Positions 16,690-24,279 of a stretch of 64,000 bases of DNA are shown piece by piece; the stretch's first letter is position 1, and every line of letters starts with the position of its first letter. This DNA comes from Actinomadura xylanilytica. Its GTDB lineage: Bacteria > Actinomycetota > Actinomycetes > Streptosporangiales > Streptosporangiaceae. The stretch lies in contig NZ_JASNWE010000001.1 of NCBI RefSeq assembly GCF_030283145.1, forward strand, positions 558,001 through 622,000, given 5' to 3'. The notes below the pieces were generated by a model. That model did not search any database, was not told the origin of the DNA, and worked only from the letters and a program-made list of their open reading frames with translations. Position numbers and translations under genes: made by a program.

Positions 16690-18066
16690 ATGAGCCAGAG
16701 CCTCGCTGGACCTCCGGCACCCGCCGGGGAGGGATCCGCCGGGGCGCCCTCCGCCCGGCGCACGCGCAAGGCCGTGTTCGGCGCGTGGCTGGGCTTCTTC
16801 GCCGACCTCTTCGACATCTACCTGCCGGTGATCGCGCTGGCTCCGGCCAGCGCCTACTTCGCCGCGACCGGCGTGTCGGAGAGCACCCAGTCGGCGATCT
16901 CCGCGGCCGTGTTCGCCGCGACGCTGGTCGGCCGGCCGCTCGGCGCACTGCTGTTCGGCAACCTGGCCGACCGGATCGGCCGCCGCCGGATCACCGTGAT
17001 CTCGGTGACCGGGTTCGGCGTCACCACCCTGGCGATCGGGCTGCTGCCCGGCTACCAGCAGATCGGCATGACCGCGGTCGTGCTGCTCATCGCGCTCCGC
17101 TTCATCGACGGCGTCTTCCTCGGCGGCGAGTACTCCTCGGCGACGCCGCTCGCCCTGGAGGCGAGCCCGAAGCACCGGCGCGGCCTGTACGGCGGCGTGA
17201 TCGCCACCGGCTTCCCCGTCGCCTACTGCTCGATCGCGCTGCTCACCTTCGGGCTGCTCCAGATCATCCCGGCGGGCGGCATCGACAGCCCGTACGTGCA
17301 GTGGGGCTGGCGGATCCCGTTCGTCATCGGCGCCGCGATCTCGGTCGGCTTCGCCTGGTGGTACGCCCGCAACGTCGAGGAGTCGCCGGTCTTCGAGACC
17401 GCGCCGGACGAGCCGGACACCCCGGCCAAGACCCCGGTCCGCGAGCTGCTGCGCGGGCGCACCGGCCGCGACTTCCTCCAGGTCTTCGTGCTGACCACCG
17501 GGATGTGGTTCACCTCCTACATGCTGACCGCGGTGCTGCCCGGCCTGATGAAGACCCAGGCGGGGCTGAGCCCGACCCAGGTCACGTTCACCCTGATCAT
17601 CGCCAACGCGCTGGTGGTGCTGGTCTACCTCGGCGGCGGGCTGCTGTCGCAGCGGCTCGGCCGGCGCCCGCTGCTGATCGCGGGCGGGCTGCTCTGCGCG
17701 ATCATCGTGCCGGTCCCGTACACGATGATCGCGGGCGGCAGGGTCACCTCGTTCGGCGGCGTGCTGGTCCTCGCGGTCGCGATCACCCTGCTGATCAGCG
17801 TGCCGTGGGGCTGCCTGACCACCTACCTGAACGAGCGGTTCCGCACCGGCGTGCGCGCGTCCGGCTACGGCCTCGGCTACAGCCTCGGCATGGTCGTGCC
17901 CGCGTTCTACGCCTTCTTCCAGACCGGGCTCGGCCAGGTGATGCCGCACCGGTACACCGCCGTCGCGCTGCTGGTCCTCGGCGGCCTGCTCGCCGTGACC
18001 GGCGCCCTGCTCGGCCCGGAGACCCGCGACGTGGACATGACCGCCGAGTCCGCCGAGGCGGCCTAA
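16690..18066 (+). CDS. MFS transporter, metabolite:H+ symporter-like
   Basis: A 458-residue, 12-TM protein. GNLADRIGRRRI after TM2 is the MFS motif A. The layout (FFADLFDIYLPV in TM1, FLGGEYSSATPLALEASPKHRRGL between TM4 and TM5) matches the shikimate/proline/alpha-ketoglutarate (MHS) class of importers. The ATG at 16690 follows AGAGAGG; a GTG one codon earlier is less likely. It is divergent from the epimerase/lyase operon across about 150 bases, suggesting that it imports their substrate, perhaps a carboxylic or sugar acid. Confidence 0.9.
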   Translation: MSQSLAGPPAPAGEGSAGAPSARRTRKAVFGAWLGFFADLFDIYLPVIALAPASAYFAATGVSESTQSAISAAVFAATLVGRPLGALLFGNLADRIGRRRITVISVTGFGVTTLAIGLLPGYQQIGMTAVVLLIALRFIDGVFLGGEYSSATPLALEASPKHRRGLYGGVIATGFPVAYCSIALLTFGLLQIIPAGGIDSPYVQWGWRIPFVIGAAISVGFAWWYARNVEESPVFETAPDEPDTPAKTPVRELLRGRTGRDFLQVFVLTTGMWFTSYMLTAVLPGLMKTQAGLSPTQVTFTLIIANALVVLVYLGGGLLSQRLGRRPLLIAGGLLCAIIVPVPYTMIAGGRVTSFGGVLVLAVAITLLISVPWGCLTTYLNERFRTGVRASGYGLGYSLGMVVPAFYAFFQTGLGQVMPHRYTAVALLVLGGLLAVTGALLGPETRDVDMTAESAEAA

Positions 18067-18083
18067 CCGTCCTGCCGCGATAC

Positions 18084-18120
18084 CGCGCCGCCCTCACGGC
18101 CCAGGCCGGAGGGCGGCGCG
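18084..18120. terminator. Bidirectional hairpin terminator
   Basis: CGCGCCGCCCTC (18084-18095) pairs perfectly with GAGGGCGGCGCG (18109-18120): a 12-base GC stem. Its loop contains GGCC-CA-GGCC. It lies between the convergent MFS gene and malonyl-CoA synthetase gene. There is no U tract, as is usual in actinomycetes. Confidence 0.8.
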
Positions 18121-18137
18121 GCGCGTTCCGGCGCGGG

Positions 18138-19535
18138 TCAGGCCAGGCCCGCCAGGCGGGTCTTGACGACCTTGCCCATCGCGTTGCGCGGCAGCCCGTC
18201 CACCAGGTGGACGACCCGGGGCCGCTTGTGCGCCGACAGCCGCCCGGCGACGAAGTCGATCAGCTCCCCCTCGGTCGCCCCGCCCGCCACCACGTACGCG
18301 GTCACCTGCTCGCCGAGATCGGCGTGCGGGGTGCCGATCACCGCCGCCTCCCGGACGCCCGGATGCGCGAGCAGCGCGTTCTCGACCTCCCCGGCCCCGA
18401 TCCGGTACCCGCCGCTCTTGATCAGGTCGGTGGACGCGCGGCCGACGATGCGGTGCCAGCCGTCCGGCCCGATCACCGCGATGTCGCCGGTGCGGAACCA
18501 GCCGTCCGCGGTGAAGGACTTCGCGGTGGCCTCGGGGCGGCCCAGGTAGCCCTCGAACAGCATCGGCGCCCGGACGTGCAGCTCGCCGGGCGTCTCCCCG
18601 TCGGCCGGGACCGGGCTCCCGTCCTCGGCGGCGAGCCGGGTCTCCACCCCCGCCAGCGGCGTCCCGACGTGCCCGGGGCGGCGGTCGCCGTCCGCGCGGG
18701 CGCTGAGGGTGATGAGGGTCTCGGTCATCCCGTACCGCTCGACGGGACGGTGCCCGGTGAGGCCCTCCAGGCGGTCGAACACCGGCACCGGCAGCGGCGC
18801 GCTGCCCGAGACCAGCAGCCGCGCACCCCGCATCGCCCGCGCCGAGCCGGGGTCGTCGCACATCCGGGACCACACGGTCGGGACGCCGAAGAACAGCGAC
18901 CCGCCCTCGTCGCGCGCGGCGGCGTACGCCTCCGGCCCGGGCCGTCCGGTGTGCACCAGCGGCGAGCCCACCCGCAGCGGCCCGAGCACCCCGAGGATCA
19001 GCCCGTGGACGTGGAACAGCGGCAGCCCGTGCACCACGACGTCGCCCGGCGTCCACGCCCACGCCTCGGCCAGCGCGTCCAGCCCCGCCGCGATCGCCGC
19101 CCGCGAGATCAGCACGCCCTTCGGCGGCCCGGTCGTCCCGCTGGTGTAGAGGATCAGCCCGGCCGGACCGGGCTCGCCCGAGGGCGGGGTCCCCCCGCGC
19201 GGCAGTTCGTCCACCGGGACGAACGCGGGCTCGCCCTCCCGCTCGTCGCCCCTGGCGCCCAGGATCAGCCGGGCCCCGGAGTCACCGAGGATGTGCGCGC
19301 GCTCGTCCGGTCCCGAGTCGGGCGGGATCGGCACCACCGGGACCCCGGCCAGCAGTCCGCCGACCACCGCCGCGACGGTCTCCAGCGACGCGGTCGCGTG
19401 CACCGCGACGGCGTCCGCGCCCTTCACCTCCGCCGCGACCGACGCCGCCCGGACGAACAGCGCCTCCCGCGTCAGGGACCGCCCGGCGACCCGCACCGCC
19501 GCATCGCCGCCCGCACCGCCGAACAGGTCAGCCAT
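18138..19535 (-). CDS. matB: Malonyl-CoA synthetase (MatB-like acyl-CoA synthetase)
   Basis: A 465-residue ANL-superfamily ligase that activates malonate (or methylmalonate) with ATP and CoA. Seen: P-loop YTSGTTGPPKG, LFHVHGLILG, ERYGMTET with the Arg that in MatB contacts the second carboxylate, GWFRTGDIAV, KSGGYRIGAGEVE, and the C-terminal catalytic lysine Lys455 in RNAMGKVVK. The short length and these blocks match Streptomyces MatB closely as I recall it. The ATG at 19535 has GGAGGCGG upstream; an earlier ATG at 19589 lacks one. It stands alone here without malonyl-CoA decarboxylase. Malonate could come from barbiturate breakdown by genes elsewhere in the window (inference). Confidence 0.85.
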   Translation of the reverse strand: MADLFGGAGGDAAVRVAGRSLTREALFVRAASVAAEVKGADAVAVHATASLETVAAVVGGLLAGVPVVPIPPDSGPDERAHILGDSGARLILGARGDEREGEPAFVPVDELPRGGTPPSGEPGPAGLILYTSGTTGPPKGVLISRAAIAAGLDALAEAWAWTPGDVVVHGLPLFHVHGLILGVLGPLRVGSPLVHTGRPGPEAYAAARDEGGSLFFGVPTVWSRMCDDPGSARAMRGARLLVSGSAPLPVPVFDRLEGLTGHRPVERYGMTETLITLSARADGDRRPGHVGTPLAGVETRLAAEDGSPVPADGETPGELHVRAPMLFEGYLGRPEATAKSFTADGWFRTGDIAVIGPDGWHRIVGRASTDLIKSGGYRIGAGEVENALLAHPGVREAAVIGTPHADLGEQVTAYVVAGGATEGELIDFVAGRLSAHKRPRVVHLVDGLPRNAMGKVVKTRLAGLA

Positions 19536-19569
19536 CGGTTCCGCCTCCAACTCGTCGACTCCTGGAAGT

Positions 19570-20154
19570 ATGCCGTCCGTGCCGACCATGACCTATGCCG
19601 AGCTCGCCGAACGCCTCCTCGCCCTCCCGCCCTCCTGCGGGCCCGCGCGCGTGGTGGCGATCGACGGCCCGAGCGGCGCGGGCAAGTCGACCTTCGCCGG
19701 ACGTCTCGCCGGGGCGCTCGGCGGCGCGCCCCTCGTCCGCTCGGACGACTTCCGGGTGCCGTGGGACGCCGACCCGCTCACCTGGTGGCGCCCGCTCGCC
19801 GAGACCGTCCTGACGCCCCTCGCCGCCGGCGAGCCCGGCCTGCTGAGCCGCTACGACTGGCACCGCGACCGCTACGGCGTCCCCGAGAAGGTCCCGCCCG
19901 AGCCCGTCCTCATCGTCGAGGGCGTCGGCGCCGCCTGGTCCGGTTCGCCCGCCGCGTACCGGATCTGGATCGACGCCCCGCGCGCCCTGCGCCGCGCCCG
20001 CGCCCTGGACCGCGACGGCCCCGAGTACGGCGCCGCGTGGGACGGCTGGACCGTCCGCGAGGAAGACCACTTCCGCGCCGACCGCACCCGGACCCGCATC
20101 GACCTCGCCGTCGACGGCACCCGCCTCACCGGCCCGGCCTTCACCTGCCGATGA
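19570..20154 (+). CDS. Uridine kinase-like P-loop NTPase
   Basis: A 194-residue protein. Walker A is IDGPSGAGKST (about 30-40), followed by VRSDDFRVPWDADPLTWW and SRYDWHRDRYG, the nucleoside/phosphate-binding blocks of the uridine kinase/phosphoribulokinase-like family. VLIVEGVGAA is Walker B-like and RRARALDRDG the lid arginines. It probably phosphorylates a nucleoside or other small alcohol; actinobacterial members are generally annotated uridine kinase without proof. It is divergent from matB with only 34 bases between starts. ATG 19570 or ATG 19588 could be the start; neither has a well-spaced Shine-Dalgarno. Confidence 0.78.
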   Translation: MPSVPTMTYAELAERLLALPPSCGPARVVAIDGPSGAGKSTFAGRLAGALGGAPLVRSDDFRVPWDADPLTWWRPLAETVLTPLAAGEPGLLSRYDWHRDRYGVPEKVPPEPVLIVEGVGAAWSGSPAAYRIWIDAPRALRRARALDRDGPEYGAAWDGWTVREEDHFRADRTRTRIDLAVDGTRLTGPAFTCR

Positions 20155-20206
20155 GTTCGGCGGACGCCGCGAGTCACCACCCCGAACCCACCACAAGGAG
20201 CCGAGC

Positions 20207-20566
20207 ATGTCGAACACCGACGTCGTCCGCGCGCACTTCGAGAGCTACCTCGCCCAGGACCGCGCCGCCTCGGAACGGCTGACCGCCCCCGACTTCCGCT
20301 TCACCAGCCCGCAGGACGACCGCATCGACCGGGCAGCGTTTTACGAACGCTGCTTCCCCACCACCGGGCGCCTGACGTCCCAGAAGCTGCTGGAGGTCGT
20401 CCCCACCGGGGGCGACGACGTGTTCGTCCTCTACGAGTACGAGCTGAAGACCGGCGAGCGGTACCGCAACACCGAAGTGATCACCGTCCGGAACGGCCAG
20501 ATCACCGAGGTCCAGGTCTTCTTCGGCGGCCGTGTTTCTCAAGCCCGGCCCGGCGTCCTCGCCTAG
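20207..20566 (+). CDS. SnoaL-like / NTF2-fold protein
   Basis: A 119-residue NTF2-like small alpha+beta cone protein: N-terminal helix VVRAHFESYLAQDR, TAPDFRFTSPQDDRIDRAAFYE, then strands ending EVITVRNGQITEVQVFFG. Such proteins act as small isomerases, hydrolases or binding domains, and the family alone does not give a substrate. AAGGAG lies at a good distance before the ATG. It ends at a strong hairpin. Confidence 0.85.
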   Translation: MSNTDVVRAHFESYLAQDRAASERLTAPDFRFTSPQDDRIDRAAFYERCFPTTGRLTSQKLLEVVPTGGDDVFVLYEYELKTGERYRNTEVITVRNGQITEVQVFFGGRVSQARPGVLA

Positions 20567-20590
20567 GGCTCGGACGCCGACCGTGCTTGG

Positions 20591-20669
20591 GCGAGCGCGA
20601 CATCGCTTCGCGATCTGGCCGGTGGGGCTCGCCTCCGGCTTCGCCCCACCGGCCAGGTAACGCGCTCGC
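20591..20669. terminator. Nested hairpin element (bidirectional terminator or REP-like palindrome)
   Basis: Outer arms GCGAGCGCG (20591-20599) and CGCGCTCGC (20661-20669) are exact complements. Inside is a 14-base perfect stem, 20615-20628 with 20643-20656 (CTGGCCGGTGGGGC). Two smaller hairpins, ATCGC-TTC-GCGAT (20602-20614) and GCC-TCC-GGC (20631-20639), are nested. It lies between convergent genes, so termination is the simplest role. The elaborate nesting also resembles dispersed REP-type elements. Confidence 0.75.
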
Positions 20670-20698
20670 GCGACGGCTGAGGCACTTGAGGACAGCTC

Positions 20699-21133
20699 CT
20701 AGGCACGCAGGCGCGCCCAGACCCACTTGCCATACGGCTCGGTGCGCAGCACACCGCACTCGGACGCGAGGGCCTCGACCACCGGCAACCCCCAGCCGCC
20801 GTTGTTGTCGAAGTTGCCGGGATCGAGGTCCAGCGCCTCCAGGGTCAGCTCCACCACCGGCCGCGTCCGCGGCATCTCCCCGGCGGAATCCCAGACGCCC
20901 AGCAGCACGGCCCCCTGTTCCCGCGCGAACCTGACCCGGACCTCCCGTCCGGGCGCGGCCCGCACCGCATTCGCGACCAGCTCCCCGGCGATCAGTCGGA
21001 CGTCGTCCACAAGCCGCGCCAGACCCCATTCGACCAGCCGGAACTCGACCAGGCATCGCACCTGCCCCGCCACCGTGAGCGCGGCCGTGCAGGTCATGTC
21101 CAATTCGCCGGATGTCAATGCGTCAATGCCCAT
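20699..21133 (-). CDS. ATP-binding anti-sigma-factor-like protein (HATPase_c)
   Basis: A 144-residue GHKL-fold protein. The N-box is in LIAGELVANAVRAAP, followed by VWDSAGEMPR and a glycine box NNGGWGLPVVEALASECG. This is the RsbW/SpoIIAB-like single-domain ATPase common in actinomycetes. The ATG at 21133 is chosen because GGAGGG precedes it by 5 bases. It is divergent from a DUF5753 helix-turn-helix gene and its DUF397 partner, a trio that recurs in streptomycetes and relatives. Confidence 0.88.
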   Translation of the reverse strand: MGIDALTSGELDMTCTAALTVAGQVRCLVEFRLVEWGLARLVDDVRLIAGELVANAVRAAPGREVRVRFAREQGAVLLGVWDSAGEMPRTRPVVELTLEALDLDPGNFDNNGGWGLPVVEALASECGVLRTEPYGKWVWARLRA

Positions 21134-21193
21134 CCCGACCCTCCTGTCTGCCGTTTCCCAGACAAGAGTCACGCTCCGCAGTTAGCCTGTCGC

Positions 21194-21215
21194 GTATCGT
21201 TGACACATCAGATAC
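21194..21215. promoter_or_regulatory. Short inverted repeat in the regulator promoter region
   Basis: GTATC (21194-21198) and GATAC (21211-21215) flank TTGACA (21200-21205), 15-36 bases upstream of the DUF5753 regulator ATG. It could be an autoregulatory operator overlapping the promoter. The arms are only five bases. Confidence 0.3.
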
Positions 21216-21229
21216 ACCCAAGGGGCAAA

Positions 21230-22045
21230 ATGAGCCTCATAGAATCGCTGGACCCCGACACTTCGTTCCGCCACTGGATAGCCGCTGACCTGCGCTTCTA
21301 CCGCGAAAAGGCCGATCTATCCCTGTCACAGATGGGACGGATCATTGGTTGCACCCGGCACACTGTGTCGAACATCGAGCATGCCCGTGACGGATTCAAC
21401 CTGAATGATCACCAGGCCGGACGGGCCGACGCCTTCTTCGGCCTCAACCATCACTTCGCTCGCCTGGTCCGGTACAGCCGATCCGCTCATGATCCCGACT
21501 GGTACACCGAGCATGTCGGCCTCGAAGCCAGGGCATCCTTGATCAGAATCTTCGAGCTTGCCGTGATCCCCGGTCTCCTCCAGACACCGGACTACGCGCA
21601 CGCACTGCTCACGGCGGGACGCACGCCCGATATCGGGGATCAGGTCGCCAAGCGAATGAATCGGCAGAAGATCCTCACGAAACCCACGCCTCCTGAACTG
21701 TGGGTTCTCCTTGCCCAGAGCGTCCTGACACTTCCGGTCGGCGGCCCGGTGATGATGCGCGTCCAACTCGGCCATCTCCTGGAAATGGGAGGACTCCCGA
21801 ACGTAACGATCCGTGTCGTCCCCGATGAAGAGGGCGCTCACCAGGGACTCGCCGGCGCCTTCAAACTCCTCACGGTCAACGGCAAGGACGTGGTGTACAC
21901 GGAAGCCAACGGCGGTGGAAGACTGGTGCAGGGAGCTTCGGAGATACAGACGTTCGCGAGATGGTACGACCGCATCGGCGCGCAGGCACTGTCCGAACGC
22001 TCTTCACGGAGTTTGATCGAGCGGGTGATGGAGGCTATGAAGTGA
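21230..22045 (+). CDS. Helix-turn-helix regulator with DUF5753 (Scr1/XRE-like)
   Basis: A 271-residue regulator. The XRE-type HTH is at about 22-75 (DLSLSQMGRIIGCTRHTVSNIEHARDGF is the helix pair), followed by the DUF5753 sensor domain with VIPGLLQTPDYAHALL and FKLLTVNGKDVVYTEANGGG. Members regulate morphogenesis or antibiotic genes with a DUF397 partner and resemble toxin-antitoxin arrangements. AAGGGG precedes the ATG. GC content is visibly lower than in the flanking genes, suggesting later acquisition. Its stop overlaps the DUF397 start. Confidence 0.92.
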   Translation: MSLIESLDPDTSFRHWIAADLRFYREKADLSLSQMGRIIGCTRHTVSNIEHARDGFNLNDHQAGRADAFFGLNHHFARLVRYSRSAHDPDWYTEHVGLEARASLIRIFELAVIPGLLQTPDYAHALLTAGRTPDIGDQVAKRMNRQKILTKPTPPELWVLLAQSVLTLPVGGPVMMRVQLGHLLEMGGLPNVTIRVVPDEEGAHQGLAGAFKLLTVNGKDVVYTEANGGGRLVQGASEIQTFARWYDRIGAQALSERSSRSLIERVMEAMK

Positions 22046-22239
22046 GCACAACCCCCCGATGGCGGAAGTCGAGCCGCAGCGGCGTGAATCAGAACACCGA
22101 CTGCGTCGAGGTCGCCGCCCTCCCCCAGATGATCGGTGTCCGGGACAGCAAGGCGCCGGGCGCCGGGCACCTCGCTCTCGCCCCCGATCACTTCGCCCAC
22201 CTTGTGGCCCGCGTCAAGCGCGGCGAGCTGGACGGCTGA
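22042..22239 (+). CDS. DUF397 domain-containing protein
   Basis: A 65-residue protein with the full DUF397 signature: WRKSSRSGVNQNTDCVEVA, then VRDSKAPGAGHLALAPDHFAHLV. The GTG start overlaps the regulator stop (GTGA). DUF397 proteins bind the DUF5753 regulator or its DNA complex in studied homologues. The segment 22240-22423 after it shows a weak hairpin ACAAC-TCGTG-GTTGT (22248-22262) and no further gene. Confidence 0.92.
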   Translation: MSTTPRWRKSSRSGVNQNTDCVEVAALPQMIGVRDSKAPGAGHLALAPDHFAHLVARVKRGELDG

Positions 22240-22423
22240 GCGCCTCCACAACTCGTGGTTGTCCGCCGTCGGCGTGTCGGTTGTTGGACACCGCCTGACC
22301 GGTTCCGGTTCCATGAGCGTCGCCAAGGCGATCACGACACCCCCCGCCGCAGCGCAGCGCCCGGTGGCCCCGCCCGGCGAGTCGTCTCGTGCGCCAGAAC
22401 ACGCTCGTTCCCCAAGGAGAGAC

Positions 22424-23056
22424 ATGACCGCCACGCCCCCGCCGCTGCATCCACGGACGACGGCACTGCTCGTCATGGACTACCAGCCGGGAATCCTGGC
22501 CTCGCTCCCCGGGCAGCCCGAGCCGCAAGAGCTACTGTCGCGGGTGGCCGGTGCCGTGGCCGACATGCGGAAGTACGGCGGCACCATCGCCCACGTCCGG
22601 GTCGGGTTCACCGAAGCCGACTGGGCGGCGATCCCGCCCGCCAACACCACGTTCTCCTTCATCGGCCGGCAGCGCCTCATGCACCACGCGGACCCTGCCA
22701 CGGACTTTCACGGCCAACTCGCTCCCGAGCCCGGCGACATCACCGTCCGCAAGACCCGTTTCGGCGCGCTGTCCACGACGGACCTCGACCGGCAACTGCG
22801 GGAGCGCGGGATCACCACGCTGGTCCTCGCCGGCATCAGCACCAGCGGCGTCGTCCTGTCCACCGTCACCGACGCCGCCGACCGCGACTACCGGCTCTAC
22901 ATCCTGTCCGATGGCGTGGCCGACTCGGACCCGCACGTCCACCAGACCCTGATGACCGGCGTCTTCCCGCGGCTGGCCAACATCATCGACACCGCCGAAC
23001 TACGCTCGCTCCTCCAGCAGGACCAGCCCGGACCGACAGCCGACGATGGGGCATAA
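22424..23056 (+). CDS. Isochorismatase-fold hydrolase lacking the catalytic cysteine
   Basis: A 210-residue protein. Asp19 (LVMDYQPGI) and Lys110 (VRKTRFGAL) of the isochorismatase-like triad are present. The position of the nucleophilic cysteine is Val143 in GISTSGVVLSTV. True isochorismatases such as PhzD also lack the Cys, while nicotinamidases and biuret hydrolases have it. So this is more likely an enol-ether hydrolase or non-thiol hydrolase than an amidase. AAGGAGA lies 6 bases before the ATG. It is followed after 6 bases by a small conserved gene. Confidence 0.85.
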   Translation: MTATPPPLHPRTTALLVMDYQPGILASLPGQPEPQELLSRVAGAVADMRKYGGTIAHVRVGFTEADWAAIPPANTTFSFIGRQRLMHHADPATDFHGQLAPEPGDITVRKTRFGALSTTDLDRQLRERGITTLVLAGISTSGVVLSTVTDAADRDYRLYILSDGVADSDPHVHQTLMTGVFPRLANIIDTAELRSLLQQDQPGPTADDGA

Positions 23057-23062
23057 CCGCCG

Positions 23063-23428
23063 ATGATCAGCGACCCCCAGGGCCCGCCGAGCGCCGTCGA
23101 GCGCTGGCAGGAGTACGTGGACGTGCACGACTTCCTGGATCAGGTCCGCCTGCGACCGAACATGTGGCTGACCGGCGGCTCACTCCGGCAACTGGAGTCC
23201 ATCCTCATCGGCTACCGCGTCGCGCTCGGTGTGCACGCCATCGACGAGCCCTTCCCCTTCTGGCCCGGTGAGGGCTTCGCCCGATGGCTCCTAGAGCGGC
23301 ACGGCATGTCCGGCGCCATCGGCTGGGCCGCGGAGATCGAGCGCCGGACGCCGGACGGTTCCACGCCGGTCGACGAGTTCTTCCGGCTGCTGGACGAGTA
23401 CCGGAGCGACATGGCAGAGCATGCTTGA
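23063..23428 (+). CDS. Conserved hypothetical protein
   Basis: A 121-residue soluble protein. It has DFLDQVRLRPNMWLTGGSLRQLESILIGYRVALGVH, reminiscent of a small actinobacterial family in which RPxMW is followed by a helix and GY. The rest is helical (FARWLLERHGMSGAIGWAAEIE). Function unknown. It is probably co-transcribed with the hydrolase 6 bases upstream. Confidence 0.7.
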   Translation: MISDPQGPPSAVERWQEYVDVHDFLDQVRLRPNMWLTGGSLRQLESILIGYRVALGVHAIDEPFPFWPGEGFARWLLERHGMSGAIGWAAEIERRTPDGSTPVDEFFRLLDEYRSDMAEHA

Positions 23429-23602
23429 TCAAGGCGGCGAGGGTCCGGCCGCGGGCCCCGTCCAGGTACGCGGACGGGGCGTCGACCTCTGGCGATGCGG
23501 TCGAGCCATTCGGTGAGCAGCGCGCCCCGCGGGTCCCCCGGGCCCGACCGGATTCCGCCAGTGGTGCCGGGACGTGCTCAAGCCGGCCTGACGGATGGAC
23601 GG

Positions 23603-24268
23603 TCAGAGCGGGGAGGCGAGGATCCAGCCGCGGGCCTCGTCCAGGTAGCGGTCCAGGCGCAGGCCGGACGCGGCCAGTACGGCGGGCAGCTCCTCGTCGC
23701 CCAGGTGCCGTGAGGTGAAACGGTGCGTCCAGGTGCGGTCGCCCATGCGGTACTCGATGGCGGCCGACAGGATGCCGGGCTCGGGGCGGCTGACGTCGTG
23801 CATCCGGTAGCGGACGCCGTCGCGCTCCCAGGTGGACGGCGCGGCGGTCGCGAACATCTCGGGGCTCTCGCGCTGGACGATGACGTGGCCGGACGGGGCG
23901 AGGTGCCTGCGGCAGGCGTCCAGGAGGACGCGGCGGTCGCCGTAGCCGATCAGGAACGACATCAGCAGGACCGCGTCGAAGGTCTCGGGCAGCGCGAGGT
24001 CCTCGATGCGGGAGCGGACCGTCCGGGCGCCCTCGATGCGGGCGAGCATGGCCGCGGAGTCGTCGACCGCGACGACCGGGTGGCCGAGGTCCAGGAGGGG
24101 GTGGGTGACGCGGCCGGTGCCGGCGCCCAGCTCCAGGATGGACGCGCCGTCCGGGATCGCGGCGTGGACGAGCGCGGCGCTGGCGGTGTCTGGGGGCAGC
24201 GCGGCGTAGAACTCCACCGCCGAGCCGTCGGGGGCGATGTCGCCGGGGCCGGTGCCGCTCGCTCGCAT
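23603..24268 (-). CDS. Class I SAM-dependent methyltransferase
   Basis: A 221-residue Rossmann-fold methyltransferase. Motif I is ILELGAGTGRVTHPLLDLGHPVVAVDDSAAML (split ELGAGTG, VAVDDS), then FDAVLLMSFLIGYGD and SGHVIVQRESPEMF. Small-molecule substrate unknown. The ATG at 24268 has GGAG upstream and lies 11 bases after the hyuB stop, so it is probably the third gene of the hyuAB transcript. The 174 bases beyond its stop (23429-23602) hold no intact gene. Confidence 0.9.
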   Translation of the reverse strand: MRASGTGPGDIAPDGSAVEFYAALPPDTASAALVHAAIPDGASILELGAGTGRVTHPLLDLGHPVVAVDDSAAMLARIEGARTVRSRIEDLALPETFDAVLLMSFLIGYGDRRVLLDACRRHLAPSGHVIVQRESPEMFATAAPSTWERDGVRYRMHDVSRPEPGILSAAIEYRMGDRTWTHRFTSRHLGDEELPAVLAASGLRLDRYLDEARGWILASPL

Positions 24269-24279
24269 GGCGTCTCCGT

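Noticed and set aside
16785..20282. Very long + strand open frame spanning MFS, matB and kinase genes
   Set aside because: Crosses real genes on both strands; composition is that of an out-of-frame GC-rich translation.
22248..22262. ACAAC-TCGTG-GTTGT hairpin after DUF397
   Set aside because: Five-base stem, too weak to call a terminator.
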